This document shows, piece after piece, positions 18,386-29,515 of a DNA stretch of 64,000 bases. The stretch is from positions 85,559-149,558 of the forward strand of contig CAZHEV010000009.1 of NCBI GenBank assembly GCA_964531335.1, in the 5' to 3' direction. A model generated the notes under the pieces. The model was not told the origin of the DNA, ran no database searches, and saw only the letters and a list, made by a program, of their open reading frames with translations. The position numbers and the translations under genes were made by a program. Source of the DNA: CAZHEV01 sp964531335 [NCBI: uncultured bacterium] (GTDB taxonomy: Bacteria; Eisenbacteria; RBG-16-71-46; CAZHEV01). Numbering within the stretch: position 1 is the stretch's first letter; each line of letters opens with the position of its first letter.

Positions 18386-20245
18386 ATGAGCGAGCAAACG
18401 GGGAAAGGCATAGCGATCCTTGATTTCGGATCACAGTACACGCACCTCATCGGACGGCGTGTTAGGAGCCTCGGCGTCCAGGCGGACCTGCTCTCGCCCG
18501 ACGTCTCCGCGGAAGACCTCGCCGGCTATGAGGGAATTATTCTCTCCGGGGGGCCGGCCACGGTAAGGGCGGCGGGGGCGCCCAGGCCGGATCGAAGGGT
18601 CTTCGAAGCAGGCGTGCCGGTGCTCGGCCTATGCTACGGACATCAGCTCATAGTGGACATGCTGGGCGGCGACGTCCGGAAGAGCAGCAGGAGGGAGTAC
18701 GGAAAGGCGACCCTGAGGATAGTCGAGCACGACATGATCTTCGGCGGTCTGGCCGAAGACGAGACGGTATGGATGAGCCACGGCGATCTCGTGGAAAGGC
18801 TTCCCTCGGGTTTCAGCGTGCTGGGCGTAACCCCCGACTGCCCCACCGCGGCAATAGGCGACACAGAGCGAAACCTCTACGGTCTCCAGTTCCATCCGGA
18901 GGTGCACCACACCCCCAGGGGGGTGGAGATTCTTCGCAACTTCGTCTCGGGAGCGTGCGGCTGCGAGCCCCGAATCCCCACCAGCCCTTCCGTCGAGAAC
19001 CTGCTCGAACAAATACGCGCCGAGGTCGGCGACAAGAACGTGTTCCTTTTCGTGAGCGGCGGCGTCGACTCCACGGTCGCCTTCGTCCTTCTTACCAAGG
19101 CCCTGGGTCCCGACCGCGTCTACGGATTGCACATAGACAACGGGTTCCTGCGCATTGGCGAGATGGAGAAGGTGAAAAGCTACATGCGCTCCTTCGGGCT
19201 CGACAACTTCAACCAGCTTGACGCCTCGTCGCGATTCCACGATGCCGTCCGCGGGCTGACCGACCCCGAGGAAAAAAGGAAGGCCGTAGCCAGGACCTTC
19301 ATCGAGATAAAGGACGAGGTCTACGGCGACTTGGGATTGCAGCCGGATAGCTGGCTTCTCGGCCAGGGGACCATATACCCGGACCTCATAACCAGCGGAG
19401 TGACCAAGAACTCCGACATAATAAAGACGCACCACAACTCGCTTCTCGACGAGAGGGAGACCCTCTCCCTGGCGGAGCCCATGAAGGACCTGTACAAGGA
19501 CGAGGTGCGTGAGATCGGCCGCAAGCTGGGGCTGCCGGACGAGTTTCTCTGGAAGGAGCCGTTTCCGGGGCCCGGCAACTGCGTCCGGATTCTCGGCGAG
19601 ATTACGCCGGCCAAGCTGGAGCTGCAGGCGAAGGTGGACGCCATAGTCGATGGTTGCCTTCGCGGAACCAGGTGGTATTCGGAGCTGTGGCACAAGTTTC
19701 CCGTTCTGGGAGTGGTGAGCGAGTTGGGAGAAGAGCCCGAGCTCAACGGCCGGGTGGTGGGCCGAACCGACCCCAGGCGCGGGGAAGCGGCCGAGCACGC
19801 GCAGCGAATACTGGACCAGACGCTCGACCGGCTCAACCCGCGCCCGGCCGTCGCGAAGGCGGTGGTCCTCCCGCTGAGGAGCGTCGGGATCAAGGGCGAC
19901 GCGAAAGCCTACGAGCACCCCTTGTGCCTCGTCCTGAGGGACGAAAGCGACTGGGTCAAGATCCCGGACGATCTGACCGAGGCCGCCAGCACCCGGATAA
20001 CCAACCAGGTGGACGGCGTGAACAGGGTAGTCTACGACATCACGGAGAGATCCCCCGAGGGGCCCTGGGACAAGCTGATCTTCCTCAGGATGCTCGTGAG
20101 CACGGACACCATGACCGCGGATTGGGCGCGTCTCGAGGAGGCCAAGCTCCGTGAGATAGGCCGCGCGGTATGCGCCCTGGAGGACGTGGACAGGGTGATG
20201 CTGGATATCACTCAAAAGCCTCCGGGCATGATGGAATGGGAGTGA
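18386..20245 (+). CDS. guaA: GMP synthase (glutamine-hydrolysing), long eukaryote-like form
   Basis: 619 residues against the usual bacterial 510-525. It aminates XMP to GMP. Class I glutamine amidotransferase domain (1-195): SGGPATV, LCYGHQLI with the nucleophilic Cys, and QFHPEV. ATP-pyrophosphatase domain: FVSGGVDSTVAF, LGQGTIYPDLI, KTHHN and PFPGPGNCVRILGE. The C-terminal part carries two copies of the dimerisation-type segment. The first has AVVLPLRSVGIKGDAKAYEH and VNRVVYDITE; the second has FLRMLVSTDTMTADWA and VDRVMLDITQKPPG-MMEWE at the end. This doubling is how human-type GMPS differs from E. coli GuaA. The ATG has no clear Shine-Dalgarno sequence. Confidence 0.95.
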   Translation: MSEQTGKGIAILDFGSQYTHLIGRRVRSLGVQADLLSPDVSAEDLAGYEGIILSGGPATVRAAGAPRPDRRVFEAGVPVLGLCYGHQLIVDMLGGDVRKSSRREYGKATLRIVEHDMIFGGLAEDETVWMSHGDLVERLPSGFSVLGVTPDCPTAAIGDTERNLYGLQFHPEVHHTPRGVEILRNFVSGACGCEPRIPTSPSVENLLEQIRAEVGDKNVFLFVSGGVDSTVAFVLLTKALGPDRVYGLHIDNGFLRIGEMEKVKSYMRSFGLDNFNQLDASSRFHDAVRGLTDPEEKRKAVARTFIEIKDEVYGDLGLQPDSWLLGQGTIYPDLITSGVTKNSDIIKTHHNSLLDERETLSLAEPMKDLYKDEVREIGRKLGLPDEFLWKEPFPGPGNCVRILGEITPAKLELQAKVDAIVDGCLRGTRWYSELWHKFPVLGVVSELGEEPELNGRVVGRTDPRRGEAAEHAQRILDQTLDRLNPRPAVAKAVVLPLRSVGIKGDAKAYEHPLCLVLRDESDWVKIPDDLTEAASTRITNQVDGVNRVVYDITERSPEGPWDKLIFLRMLVSTDTMTADWARLEEAKLREIGRAVCALEDVDRVMLDITQKPPGMMEWE

Positions 20246-20434
20246 TTCCCGCAGCCGACAACCTCCAATCTTGCAATAAATAGCAGCCTTCGACCTAAGA
20301 TCGAGCTTCTTCCCGCGCGACCTTTCTCACTCCAGAACAGCACGTTGCGGGCCGATTCTTTATAAGTCACGAACCATAGCGCCCGGCCGGGCCGACAAAC
20401 GCCTCCCGTGATCGACGGGAGCGAGCAGTGATGG

Positions 20435-22576
20435 ATGAACTCACAGAAGACAGGGACAGCTCCCCCCGAACAGCTGACCGAAGCGGTCAAGCGGCTATAC
20501 CTCTCGCTGCGCACTCGCGCCTTCTATCCGAAAGGCCACGGCGCGGTAACGGCCTCGCTGGCGAAGCTCAAACAGTCCCTCGACGCCCTTCTGAAAGAGA
20601 GATCCGAGATCACCATAGTCGGGACGGGCCGGGAGCTCGTCTTTGAAGGACTTCCCTTCGCAAAAGGCAACAAGCTCGCCGGAAGCCTGGCCCGCCATCT
20701 TAAGACGCGGAACATATCCAGCGTTACGTTCAGGTCCGGGATTACGGAGAAGGAGCTGGCCGAGCTGACCGAGGCGTTGTCCGAAAGCTCGGACGAGCCG
20801 GCCTCGAACGAGTCGCCCATGTTTGAAAGGGACGCCCGCACCGGGCGCGTCACCCTGACACGCATAAGGTATGGCGCGCTCATCAGACACGTTCGCGCCG
20901 AAGACGGCGCCGGCCCGTCTGGCGAGGACGCGGGGGAGACATGGGGCTCCATAGTCATGCAAGACGTAGGGTACGGGGAAGCGGACCGCCCCCGCCGCGT
21001 CCCGGAGCAGGCGCGAAGGGCCCGGAGCGTGAAGCTGGTAGTTGAGGCGCTGGAGAACATGGATCCGCGGATAGCGAGCAGGCTCCCCGCGGAACAGGGC
21101 GGAGGCGATTTCGAAAGCCTGGAAGATCTGGTCGATATGATCGCCGAGAAGATCGATTCCGGCGCAGGGCCTGAGCTGCTGGCGGCACTGTTCCGCTCTC
21201 AAAACGACGACTATAGCAGGCTCTCTTCGGTATTCAATCGCGTGGCCGGAGCTGAGAAACGAAGGCCGAGACTGATGGAGGCCGTCCGCCAGAAGGCGGC
21301 GGACCGGTCCGATCGAGACGAGGAATCGGTCGCGGCCCTCTGGTCCGCCGTCCAGGACCTCGTGATCTCCGAAAGCAAAGAGAGGTTCGTCGGGTCCGAC
21401 TACGGGTCCATGCTGGAGGAGATGGTGGAAAAGCCGGAAGCTCCCGAGGGGGGTCCTGACTGCGAGGGGGATCATCTGGCGGCGCTGAGAGGGAGCCTGG
21501 ATCCAGAAGCCATGCCCGCGACAAGAGCTCGCTTCCTGACCGACCTGGCCGGTTTTCACGAAGGCGCGCCGGAGCTGGAAATGACCCTCCAGAAGCTGGA
21601 TTCGACTTGTTCCCTGCTGTGCGAGGAGAAAGATTTCGGGACCGTCGTCGAAGTCTGCTCCGATCTCGCCTGCCACGCCGCCGATCTGCGCGGCCCGGAC
21701 AAGGAGGAAAGAAGAGGTCTCCTGCTTCGTTGTCTGCGATCCATCCTGGGCAAAGGGGTCGCCGTGCGGGTTCTCTCCGAGCTCACCGGAAGCGGTTGCG
21801 ACTCAAGGCTTCGAGCCGTCCTCGAAGCCTCAGGCCCTGAGATGCCAGGGGACGTTTGCGCTTTCGCGTGCTCGGACGAGCGCGCCCTCGGGAACAAACT
21901 GATCGCCGACTACATAGGCGGCCATCCCGACCAAGCGGCGGAGGCTTTCGGGGGGATGCTCGCCGACTGCCCCGCCCCTCACGCCCGAAGAGCCCTCCTC
22001 GTTCTATCCTCGTTGAGGACACGGCCCGCCGTGGAGGTCATCCGCTCGGCTCTGGAGCGCAGCGAGGACGGCGTAAAGGTCGAGGCGGTGAAGGCCCTCG
22101 GAAAGATCGGGACGAAGGAAGCCGTGGACGCGCTCGACTCACTTCTGTCCGGCGGCGACCCGAACCTGGCCCGCCTGGCCGCCGGCTGCCTTGGCGAATC
22201 GGCCTCGCCGGAGTCGGCCGCCGTTCTCATTAGACATCTGGAGAGGCTCGACTTTTTCGGCAAGAGGATACGTGAAGCGCGCCACGTGGCGGAGGCCCTG
22301 GGCAAGTCCGGCGACAACGCGGCGGTGCCCCAACTGGAAAGGACGCTCAGAAGGACGCTCCTCGTCGATTCCAACTGCAAGAGAACGCTGAGGGAGGCGG
22401 CGGCGCGCTCGCTGCGCAGGATCGGAGGCGAAGAAGCTCTCGCCGCGCTCAGGCGAGGCGCGTCGTGCAGGAACAGGCAGGTGCGCGAGATATGCTCCCT
22501 CGCGCTCGAGCGCTCGGATATGCGCTCGCCCAGGACGAAGGGGCGAGTCGCGGCGGCGAAAGGGGACGTGGATTGA
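20435..22576 (+). CDS. HEAT-repeat protein with FYPxGH N-terminal domain
   Basis: 713 residues, no signal peptide. The N-terminal domain (about 12-115) contains RAFYPKGHGAV, EITIVGTGRELVFEG, and ISSVTFRSGITEKELAELTEAL. It aligns by eye with the N terminus of the next gene. A charged linker and a helical middle follow; the C-terminal 200 residues are HEAT-type helical repeats (KVEAVKALGKIGTKEAVDAL, ARLAAGCLGES, RHVAEALGKSG, REAAARSLRRIGGEEAL). These scaffolds bind protein partners. The stop overlaps the TTG start of the HD-GYP-like gene, so the two products are made together. Function unknown; a role as partner of the downstream protein is inference. Confidence 0.8.
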   Translation: MNSQKTGTAPPEQLTEAVKRLYLSLRTRAFYPKGHGAVTASLAKLKQSLDALLKERSEITIVGTGRELVFEGLPFAKGNKLAGSLARHLKTRNISSVTFRSGITEKELAELTEALSESSDEPASNESPMFERDARTGRVTLTRIRYGALIRHVRAEDGAGPSGEDAGETWGSIVMQDVGYGEADRPRRVPEQARRARSVKLVVEALENMDPRIASRLPAEQGGGDFESLEDLVDMIAEKIDSGAGPELLAALFRSQNDDYSRLSSVFNRVAGAEKRRPRLMEAVRQKAADRSDRDEESVAALWSAVQDLVISESKERFVGSDYGSMLEEMVEKPEAPEGGPDCEGDHLAALRGSLDPEAMPATRARFLTDLAGFHEGAPELEMTLQKLDSTCSLLCEEKDFGTVVEVCSDLACHAADLRGPDKEERRGLLLRCLRSILGKGVAVRVLSELTGSGCDSRLRAVLEASGPEMPGDVCAFACSDERALGNKLIADYIGGHPDQAAEAFGGMLADCPAPHARRALLVLSSLRTRPAVEVIRSALERSEDGVKVEAVKALGKIGTKEAVDALDSLLSGGDPNLARLAAGCLGESASPESAAVLIRHLERLDFFGKRIREARHVAEALGKSGDNAAVPQLERTLRRTLLVDSNCKRTLREAAARSLRRIGGEEALAALRRGASCRNRQVREICSLALERSDMRSPRTKGRVAAAKGDVD

Positions 22577-23985
22577 CAAGGAACGGTGACGCGGCCGAGG
22601 TCCTGAACCCCTCCGAGGTGAAGCTCGCGGAGGACCTCCTCAGGTACATCGCCGCGGCGATACGAAATATACTCTTCTATCCCCCCGGACATCGCGTTCT
22701 CGAGACCTCGATAAGCACCGCCCACAACGCCGCCGCGTCACTCATGGAGGGAAGGGACGAGATCCACATCGGGGCGCTCGGCGACGAGTGGATCGTAAAC
22801 AACACGCTCCTGCACAACGCCGGATCCATAGCCGTCGATCTGAGGGAGCGCATGCGGGCGAGGACCCTCACCTCGATAACCTTGGAGAGGGGATCTACGG
22901 AGAGGGACCTCGAGGCGTTGGCCAGGGTGCTGATAGAAGACCCCAGGTCGGTGAAAGAGAGAGGAGCCTCGGCGTTCCTTCGAAGCCTCGGCTGCTCCTC
23001 CGTCGCGGTGGGCAGGGTGACAGCATCGCCCGTGACCGGCGAGCCGGAGCCCTGTCCCGCCCCGTTCTCTCCGGACGACGTGCCGCCGGAGCTTCTGAGG
23101 TCCTCCGCTTCGGCGATCGCCGAGCTGTACACCGAAGCCGTCGAGGGATCGACCGACCTGCGGCGCGCGAGGGCTATGCTCTCCGACATAACCGACCTCG
23201 TAGATTCCAGGCAGGCCAATCTCGAGGCCCTGCTGAACATGAAGAGCCACGACGACTACACGTATACGCACATCGTGAACGTGTGCGTTCTAACGCTGGC
23301 CCAGGCCCGCGGACTGAATCTGGGCGAGGAGATGCTGGACGACGTGGGCCTGGCGGCCCTGATGCACGACGTCGGCAAGCAGCGCGTGCCGGCGGAAATC
23401 ATCAGGAAGCCCTCGCGGCTCACTCCCAAGGAATTTGAGATAATGCAGAAGCACACGATCTACGGCGCGGAGATGCTGGAGTCAATGCCGGGTGCGCCGG
23501 ACCTTGCCGCGATGGTGGCTTTCGAGCATCACCTGCGATACGACTGCGGCGGCTATCCGAAGATCGGCCGGAGGCGCGATCTGAACCTGTGCACCTATCT
23601 CACCATGATCTCCGACGCTTTCGACGCAATGCGGACGCTGCGGCCCTACTCGAGGATGCTAACCCAACAGGAGGTGGCGATCCGGATGGACGCCGACATC
23701 GGGACCCACTTCGAGCCCCTGCTCCTGTGGAGATTCCTGCGGATGCTGGACCCGTTCCCGGTCGGATCGAGCGTCAAGCTGAGCACGGGCGAGGAGGGGG
23801 TGGTCGTGGGCCGGACGTCCCTGGACTACATGAAGCCCGTTGTAAAGGTCACGGCCGGCGCCTCCGGCGGACCGATCGAGGAGGGCGAGGAGATAGACCT
23901 CGCCGCGCCGGGGACGCGCCCTCCCACAGCCGTCGCCGTCGCCGCCGGATGCCCGGGCGGCGGGGATCAATCGGAGGCGGCCTAG
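22573..23985 (+). CDS. HD-GYP-like signalling protein, degenerate GYP motif
   Basis: 470 residues. The N-terminal domain (about 10-125) has ILFYPPGHRVLE, EIHIGALGDEW and TSITLERGSTERDLEALARVL, matching the upstream HEAT protein. The C-terminal HD domain shows TYTHIVNVCVLT, ALMHDVGKQRVP (HD and GK present), KHTIYGAEML, and HHLRYDCGGYP where typical HD-GYP phosphodiesterases have HHExxDGxGYP. Loss of the Glu and the second Gly suggests altered metal binding or activity. c-di-GMP hydrolysis is therefore uncertain. It starts at TTG overlapping the previous stop (TTGA at 22573-22576). The stop shares a CTAG with the converging gene. Confidence 0.85.
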   Translation: MTRNGDAAEVLNPSEVKLAEDLLRYIAAAIRNILFYPPGHRVLETSISTAHNAAASLMEGRDEIHIGALGDEWIVNNTLLHNAGSIAVDLRERMRARTLTSITLERGSTERDLEALARVLIEDPRSVKERGASAFLRSLGCSSVAVGRVTASPVTGEPEPCPAPFSPDDVPPELLRSSASAIAELYTEAVEGSTDLRRARAMLSDITDLVDSRQANLEALLNMKSHDDYTYTHIVNVCVLTLAQARGLNLGEEMLDDVGLAALMHDVGKQRVPAEIIRKPSRLTPKEFEIMQKHTIYGAEMLESMPGAPDLAAMVAFEHHLRYDCGGYPKIGRRRDLNLCTYLTMISDAFDAMRTLRPYSRMLTQQEVAIRMDADIGTHFEPLLLWRFLRMLDPFPVGSSVKLSTGEEGVVVGRTSLDYMKPVVKVTAGASGGPIEEGEEIDLAAPGTRPPTAVAVAAGCPGGGDQSEAA

Positions 23986-24485
23986 TACCTTGAGCCGAGC
24001 GCGTCGGCCATGTCGTCCACCAGTCTCTCCAGGACGTTCATCGTAAGATCCGCTGAAACGCCGACTCTCCCCGGAGCGCCGTCGATGCTCTTGTATCTGC
24101 GGAGAACCGCCGTGGAACCCCCGTGCAACATCAACTCGTAAAAGTGCCGTTCGCCGTTGGAATGAAGCGGCTCGGAGCTTCTCATTTGGAGGATGCTGTC
24201 CTCACGATCGAACTCCACGACCCTGAACCGCTCGGTCAGGTAGCTTATCTTTCTGTTGATGGCGGCCGCCTGAGCCGCCATGGCGCCGCCCATGTCGGCG
24301 GGACCGGGCGCCGGGCTGTCTTTCCGGACTTCTACCATATCGCAAAGAACCGCCAGCTTGCCGACCTCAGTCGCGCGCAGCTTCGCTTTGTACCCGTCCT
24401 CCCGGACTTCGATCGTACGGACGCCGCCGCCCTCCAATCCCCGTATATCCTCGAGCCCATCGCTCAATTTCTTTCCGAGTCCCAC
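23982..24485 (-). CDS. Unknown protein, last gene of the prkA-yeaH-spoVR unit
   Basis: 167 residues, no recognised family. It begins GTG after a strong AGGAGGAGG and lies 19 bp beyond spoVR, so it is very likely translated from the same message. The sequence looks like a soluble alpha/beta protein: an N-terminal GLEDIRGLEGGGVRTIEVR, a central A/Q-rich helix (MGGAMAAQAAAINRKISYL), then strand-like VVEFDREDSILQMRS and HFYELMLHGGSTAVLRRY, ending in a helix (VLERLVDDMADALG). There are no cysteines in metal patterns beyond one C. It ends tail-to-tail with the HD-GYP-like gene, sharing the CTAG stop tetranucleotide. Confidence 0.75.
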   Translation of the reverse strand: MGLGKKLSDGLEDIRGLEGGGVRTIEVREDGYKAKLRATEVGKLAVLCDMVEVRKDSPAPGPADMGGAMAAQAAAINRKISYLTERFRVVEFDREDSILQMRSSEPLHSNGERHFYELMLHGGSTAVLRRYKSIDGAPGRVGVSADLTMNVLERLVDDMADALGSRY

Positions 24486-24504
24486 TTGAACCTCCTCCTA
24501 TGCG

Positions 24505-25995
24505 CTAGGCTTCTTTTTCCTCGTGCTTTTCGCCGTCAAAGCTGAAGATCTTCTTCTTGCCCTCCACCGACGTCTCCAGGTTAACGGGCCGCCCCCATAT
24601 CCTCTGCACGTTGGCGATCGTGTCCTTCGCCTCGGGGATCTTCAGGTCCACACCCTCGTGCATGTGCGAGAGCAGCAGCTCCCCCCTGTTTCCGTAATTG
24701 CCGTCGGTGACATAGATCAACGGCCGCCCCATGTTGGTCAGGCCGAACAGCAATTGCCTCTTGATATCGCCGAAGCTCCGCCCGGCTATTTCGAATTGCT
24801 TCGTCTTCTTGTTGTACTCGAACGTGAACAGCTTATGGTCTCTGCAGAACTCCTCCGTAAGGAACTCGTCTATGAAAGTGACGTCGTTGTAAAGCCGCCT
24901 CACCGAGAATATTTTCTCGAGCCCCAGGCCCAGCTTCAAATCCCACCTCTTCCGCGCGGTCATGTCTTCGCACTCGTCGTACTCTTTCCCGAACTTGCCC
25001 TTGTTCCAGCGGTCCTCGATGTCGCGGAACAGCGCCAGCCCCAGGGCGTACGGATTAAGGCGTCCCGGCCTGGTGCTTACCGTCCCGGAATGCCTGTCGG
25101 CGTAATCGACCACCTCGCTGTCATTGAGCACGCTCCTGGTCATGATCCTGGAGTGCCAGAACGTCGCCCAGCCTTCGTTCATGATCTTGGTCTGTCCCTG
25201 CGGGGCGAAGTAATAGCTCTCCTCCCGGACCATCGAAAGCAGGTCCCTCTGCCAGCCGGCGAGCTGTGCGTGCTCGATCAGGAACAGCAGAATGTCCTTC
25301 TCCGGATCGGTCGGGAACTTGCGCTCCTTGAGGCGTTTCTCCTCGAGGGCCTTCCTCTGGCCTTCGATGTAGTTCTCGGGGTTGATGTACCTGTCCATGT
25401 AGGACTTGCTCTTCATCTTTCCGATTCCGCCGCCGCCGGGGTCCTTCTCCTTGGCCGCCGTCCGCTTAGGCCGCCTCTCTATGAACAGCGAATGATGGTC
25501 GATCAGGTCGTCTATGCTCAGGCAGCGATCCAGGAACTCCTCCACGGCTTCGGCGCCGTGCTTCTCGGCGTATCTCCGCACCCTGGCTCCGTGGTTGGCG
25601 ACCTCGTCCACCATCTTGCGATTGGTCTTCGAGAACCAGTAGTTGTTCTTGAAGAAGTCCGAGTGCGCAAAGACGTGGGCTATCACCATCTTCTGCTCCA
25701 CGGAATCGTTGCACTCCAGCAGATACGCGTAGCAGGGATCGTTGTTTATCACCAGCTCGTAGATCTTCTGGAGGCCGTATCGGTAGCCCTTGCTTACCCG
25801 CTCGTATTCCATTCCAAACTGCCAGTGGGGATAGCGGTTGGGGAATCCCCCGTAGCTCGCCACCTCGTTCATCTGGTTGAAGTCGACGATCTCGAATACG
25901 GTCTCGAAGAAGTCCAGGCCGTAGCTGCGGGCTATGGCCGCGATGTCCCCGGTGACCTTTCTTACTTCCATCTCCGGACTCATGGTGTTTATCAC
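24505..25995 (-). CDS. spoVR: SpoVR family protein
   Basis: 496 residues, full length. It shows FNQMNEVASYGGFPNRYPHWQFGMEYERVSKGY, YELVINNDPCYAYLLECN, VIAHVFAHSDFFKNN, MNEGWATFWHSRIM and NPYALGLALFRDIEDRW, all highly conserved in SpoVR/YcgB. First linked to spore cortex formation in Bacillus, the family is widespread in non-sporulators, where it accompanies PrkA and YeaH. Biochemical activity is not established. GTG at 25995 has GGAGGG 9 nt upstream; ATG at 25983 is an alternative. Order prkA-yeaH-spoVR on one strand is the classical arrangement. Confidence 0.95.
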   Translation of the reverse strand: MINTMSPEMEVRKVTGDIAAIARSYGLDFFETVFEIVDFNQMNEVASYGGFPNRYPHWQFGMEYERVSKGYRYGLQKIYELVINNDPCYAYLLECNDSVEQKMVIAHVFAHSDFFKNNYWFSKTNRKMVDEVANHGARVRRYAEKHGAEAVEEFLDRCLSIDDLIDHHSLFIERRPKRTAAKEKDPGGGGIGKMKSKSYMDRYINPENYIEGQRKALEEKRLKERKFPTDPEKDILLFLIEHAQLAGWQRDLLSMVREESYYFAPQGQTKIMNEGWATFWHSRIMTRSVLNDSEVVDYADRHSGTVSTRPGRLNPYALGLALFRDIEDRWNKGKFGKEYDECEDMTARKRWDLKLGLGLEKIFSVRRLYNDVTFIDEFLTEEFCRDHKLFTFEYNKKTKQFEIAGRSFGDIKRQLLFGLTNMGRPLIYVTDGNYGNRGELLLSHMHEGVDLKIPEAKDTIANVQRIWGRPVNLETSVEGKKKIFSFDGEKHEEKEA

Positions 25996-26036
25996 GCCTT
26001 TGTGCCCTCCGGGGGGACGGGCGGTTCAGAAAACCA

Positions 26037-27140
26037 TCAGCGCCCTTTGCCCAAGAACGCCTTTATGGAATCGTAAACGGCATCCTTGTCCTTGATCTCC
26101 GACGTCGTTACCTTCTCCTCGTCCGCGAACTTGGCGTCGAGGTCCTTTATGAACCGGCCCGACCCGTAGGCGCTCTCGACCTGCCCGTAGCAGATCAAGT
26201 TGGCCTTCGGGATCATCGCCTCCTCTATCAGCTTCAAACACTCCTCGGTGTCGCCGCCCCCCCAATTGTCCCCGTCGGAGAAGTGGAAGACGTAAATGTT
26301 CCACTCGGAGGGGGGGAACTCGGCGTCGATGAGCTTGTTGCAGAGTTGAAAAGCGGACGAGATCTTGGTGCCGCCGGATTCCCTGGTGTGATAGAAAGTG
26401 TCGCGGTCGACCAGGTACGCCAGGGCGTCGTGGACTATGTATCTGGTCTCGATGTTATTGTACTGCGACCTGAGCCAGGTGTCGATCCAGAAGGCCTCGA
26501 TTCTCACTATTTCCTTCTGCTGATCCCCCATGGATCCGGAGACGTCCATCATGTACACGATTGCGGCGTTGCTCTCCGGGTTCCGCGTGACCTTCCATGA
26601 GCGGTAGCGCTTGTCCTCGCGAATCGGCACTATGACCGGATCCAGGGGGTTGTAGGTACCCGAGACTATCTGCCTCTTGAGGGCCGCCTTGAACGTCCTG
26701 CGGAAGTGCCGCAGGGACTCCGGCCCGGCGCTCCTTATGCCGGTATAGCGCTGCTTTTCCTCTACGATGTTCTTCACCCCGCGCGGTTCGATGTTGGGAA
26801 GCTCGAGCTCTTCCCCCAGCATCCGCGCGAGCTCTTCGAGGCTGACGTCGACCTCCAGGATGTGGGCGCCCGGCGCCTCGCCGGCGGCGCCGGAATCGTC
26901 GCCATCGGCGGGGCCGAGCGGTGTTCCGGGCTCGCCGTCGCCCTGGCCCACTCCGCCGACCTCCTTGAACCCGTATCGAAAATGGGGGAGGACGACCTGC
27001 GGAACCGGAATGCTGATTACGTCCTTCCCTCGCCTTCCGATCATCTCACCCTGGGAGATGTACTTCCGCAGCTCTTTCTTGATCTTGCCTCTGACTATTT
27101 GTTTGAAGCGGCTGTGGTCTTTCTCGATCTTCAGAATCAT
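26037..27140 (-). CDS. yeaH: YeaH/UPF0229 (DUF444) VWA-like protein
   Basis: 367 residues. N-terminal basic segment with [20 protein letters not shown], then a von Willebrand A-like fold with the MIDAS-type [14 protein letters not shown] (DxSxS), [25 protein letters not shown], and [19 protein letters not shown]. It is the standard partner encoded with the PrkA kinase (yeaGH in E. coli). Located between prkA and spoVR with short gaps, so probably one operon. A glycine/alanine-rich linker around residues 70-90 is less conserved. Cytoplasmic. Confidence 0.95.
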   Translation of the reverse strand: MILKIEKDHSRFKQIVRGKIKKELRKYISQGEMIGRRGKDVISIPVPQVVLPHFRYGFKEVGGVGQGDGEPGTPLGPADGDDSGAAGEAPGAHILEVDVSLEELARMLGEELELPNIEPRGVKNIVEEKQRYTGIRSAGPESLRHFRRTFKAALKRQIVSGTYNPLDPVIVPIREDKRYRSWKVTRNPESNAAIVYMMDVSGSMGDQQKEIVRIEAFWIDTWLRSQYNNIETRYIVHDALAYLVDRDTFYHTRESGGTKISSAFQLCNKLIDAEFPPSEWNIYVFHFSDGDNWGGGDTEECLKLIEEAMIPKANLICYGQVESAYGSGRFIKDLDAKFADEEKVTTSEIKDKDAVYDSIKAFLGKGR

Positions 27141-27226
27141 GATCGGCCACCATATGCCTCTCTTTCACCCGGTCCCCGCGCCCGCCCGCGGGCGGGCTTC
27201 GGGCCGCGGCGCGGTTCCCGCCCGGG

Positions 27227-29302
<2,076 letters not shown>

Positions 29303-29398
29303 TTGGCCGTCCCTCCGTTCCAAGCCGGCGTCGCGGCCGGCCAGACACTCTCCGATGCGCCGATCCTCCACCTACTATTTAGATCGACTTCAAGCCCT

Positions 29399-29414
29399 TG
29401 CAGTTGCTGGGCCA
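29399..29414 (-). promoter_or_regulatory. Candidate sigma-54 (-24/-12) promoter for prkA
   Basis: Minus-strand TGGCCCAGCAACTGCA matches the TGGCACRNNNNTTGCW consensus with two mismatches and has the invariant GG-N10-GC spacing. A start near 29388 gives a leader of about 86 nt to the prkA ATG. In E. coli the homologous yeaGH operon is reported to be nitrogen-controlled. Confidence 0.4.
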
Positions 29415-29497
29415 TGCCGGCAACCGGAGTCCGCCGGGCTCATGCAACGTCAAAGGCGGAGTCCGGGGCTCAACATCAACGCAGCGCAGACGCCGGA

Positions 29498-29515
29498 AGC
29501 GCAACCTCTTGCGCT
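29498..29515. promoter_or_regulatory. Inverted repeat, possible enhancer site
   Basis: AGCGCAA at 29498-29504 and TTGCGCT at 29509-29515 form a perfect 7-bp inverted repeat around CCTC. It lies about 90 bp upstream of the -24 element, a typical enhancer-binding-protein distance. Confidence 0.35.

Noticed and set aside
18629-20215. Open frame of over 500 codons antisense to guaA
   Set aside because: Same reason: antisense shadow of a confidently identified gene.
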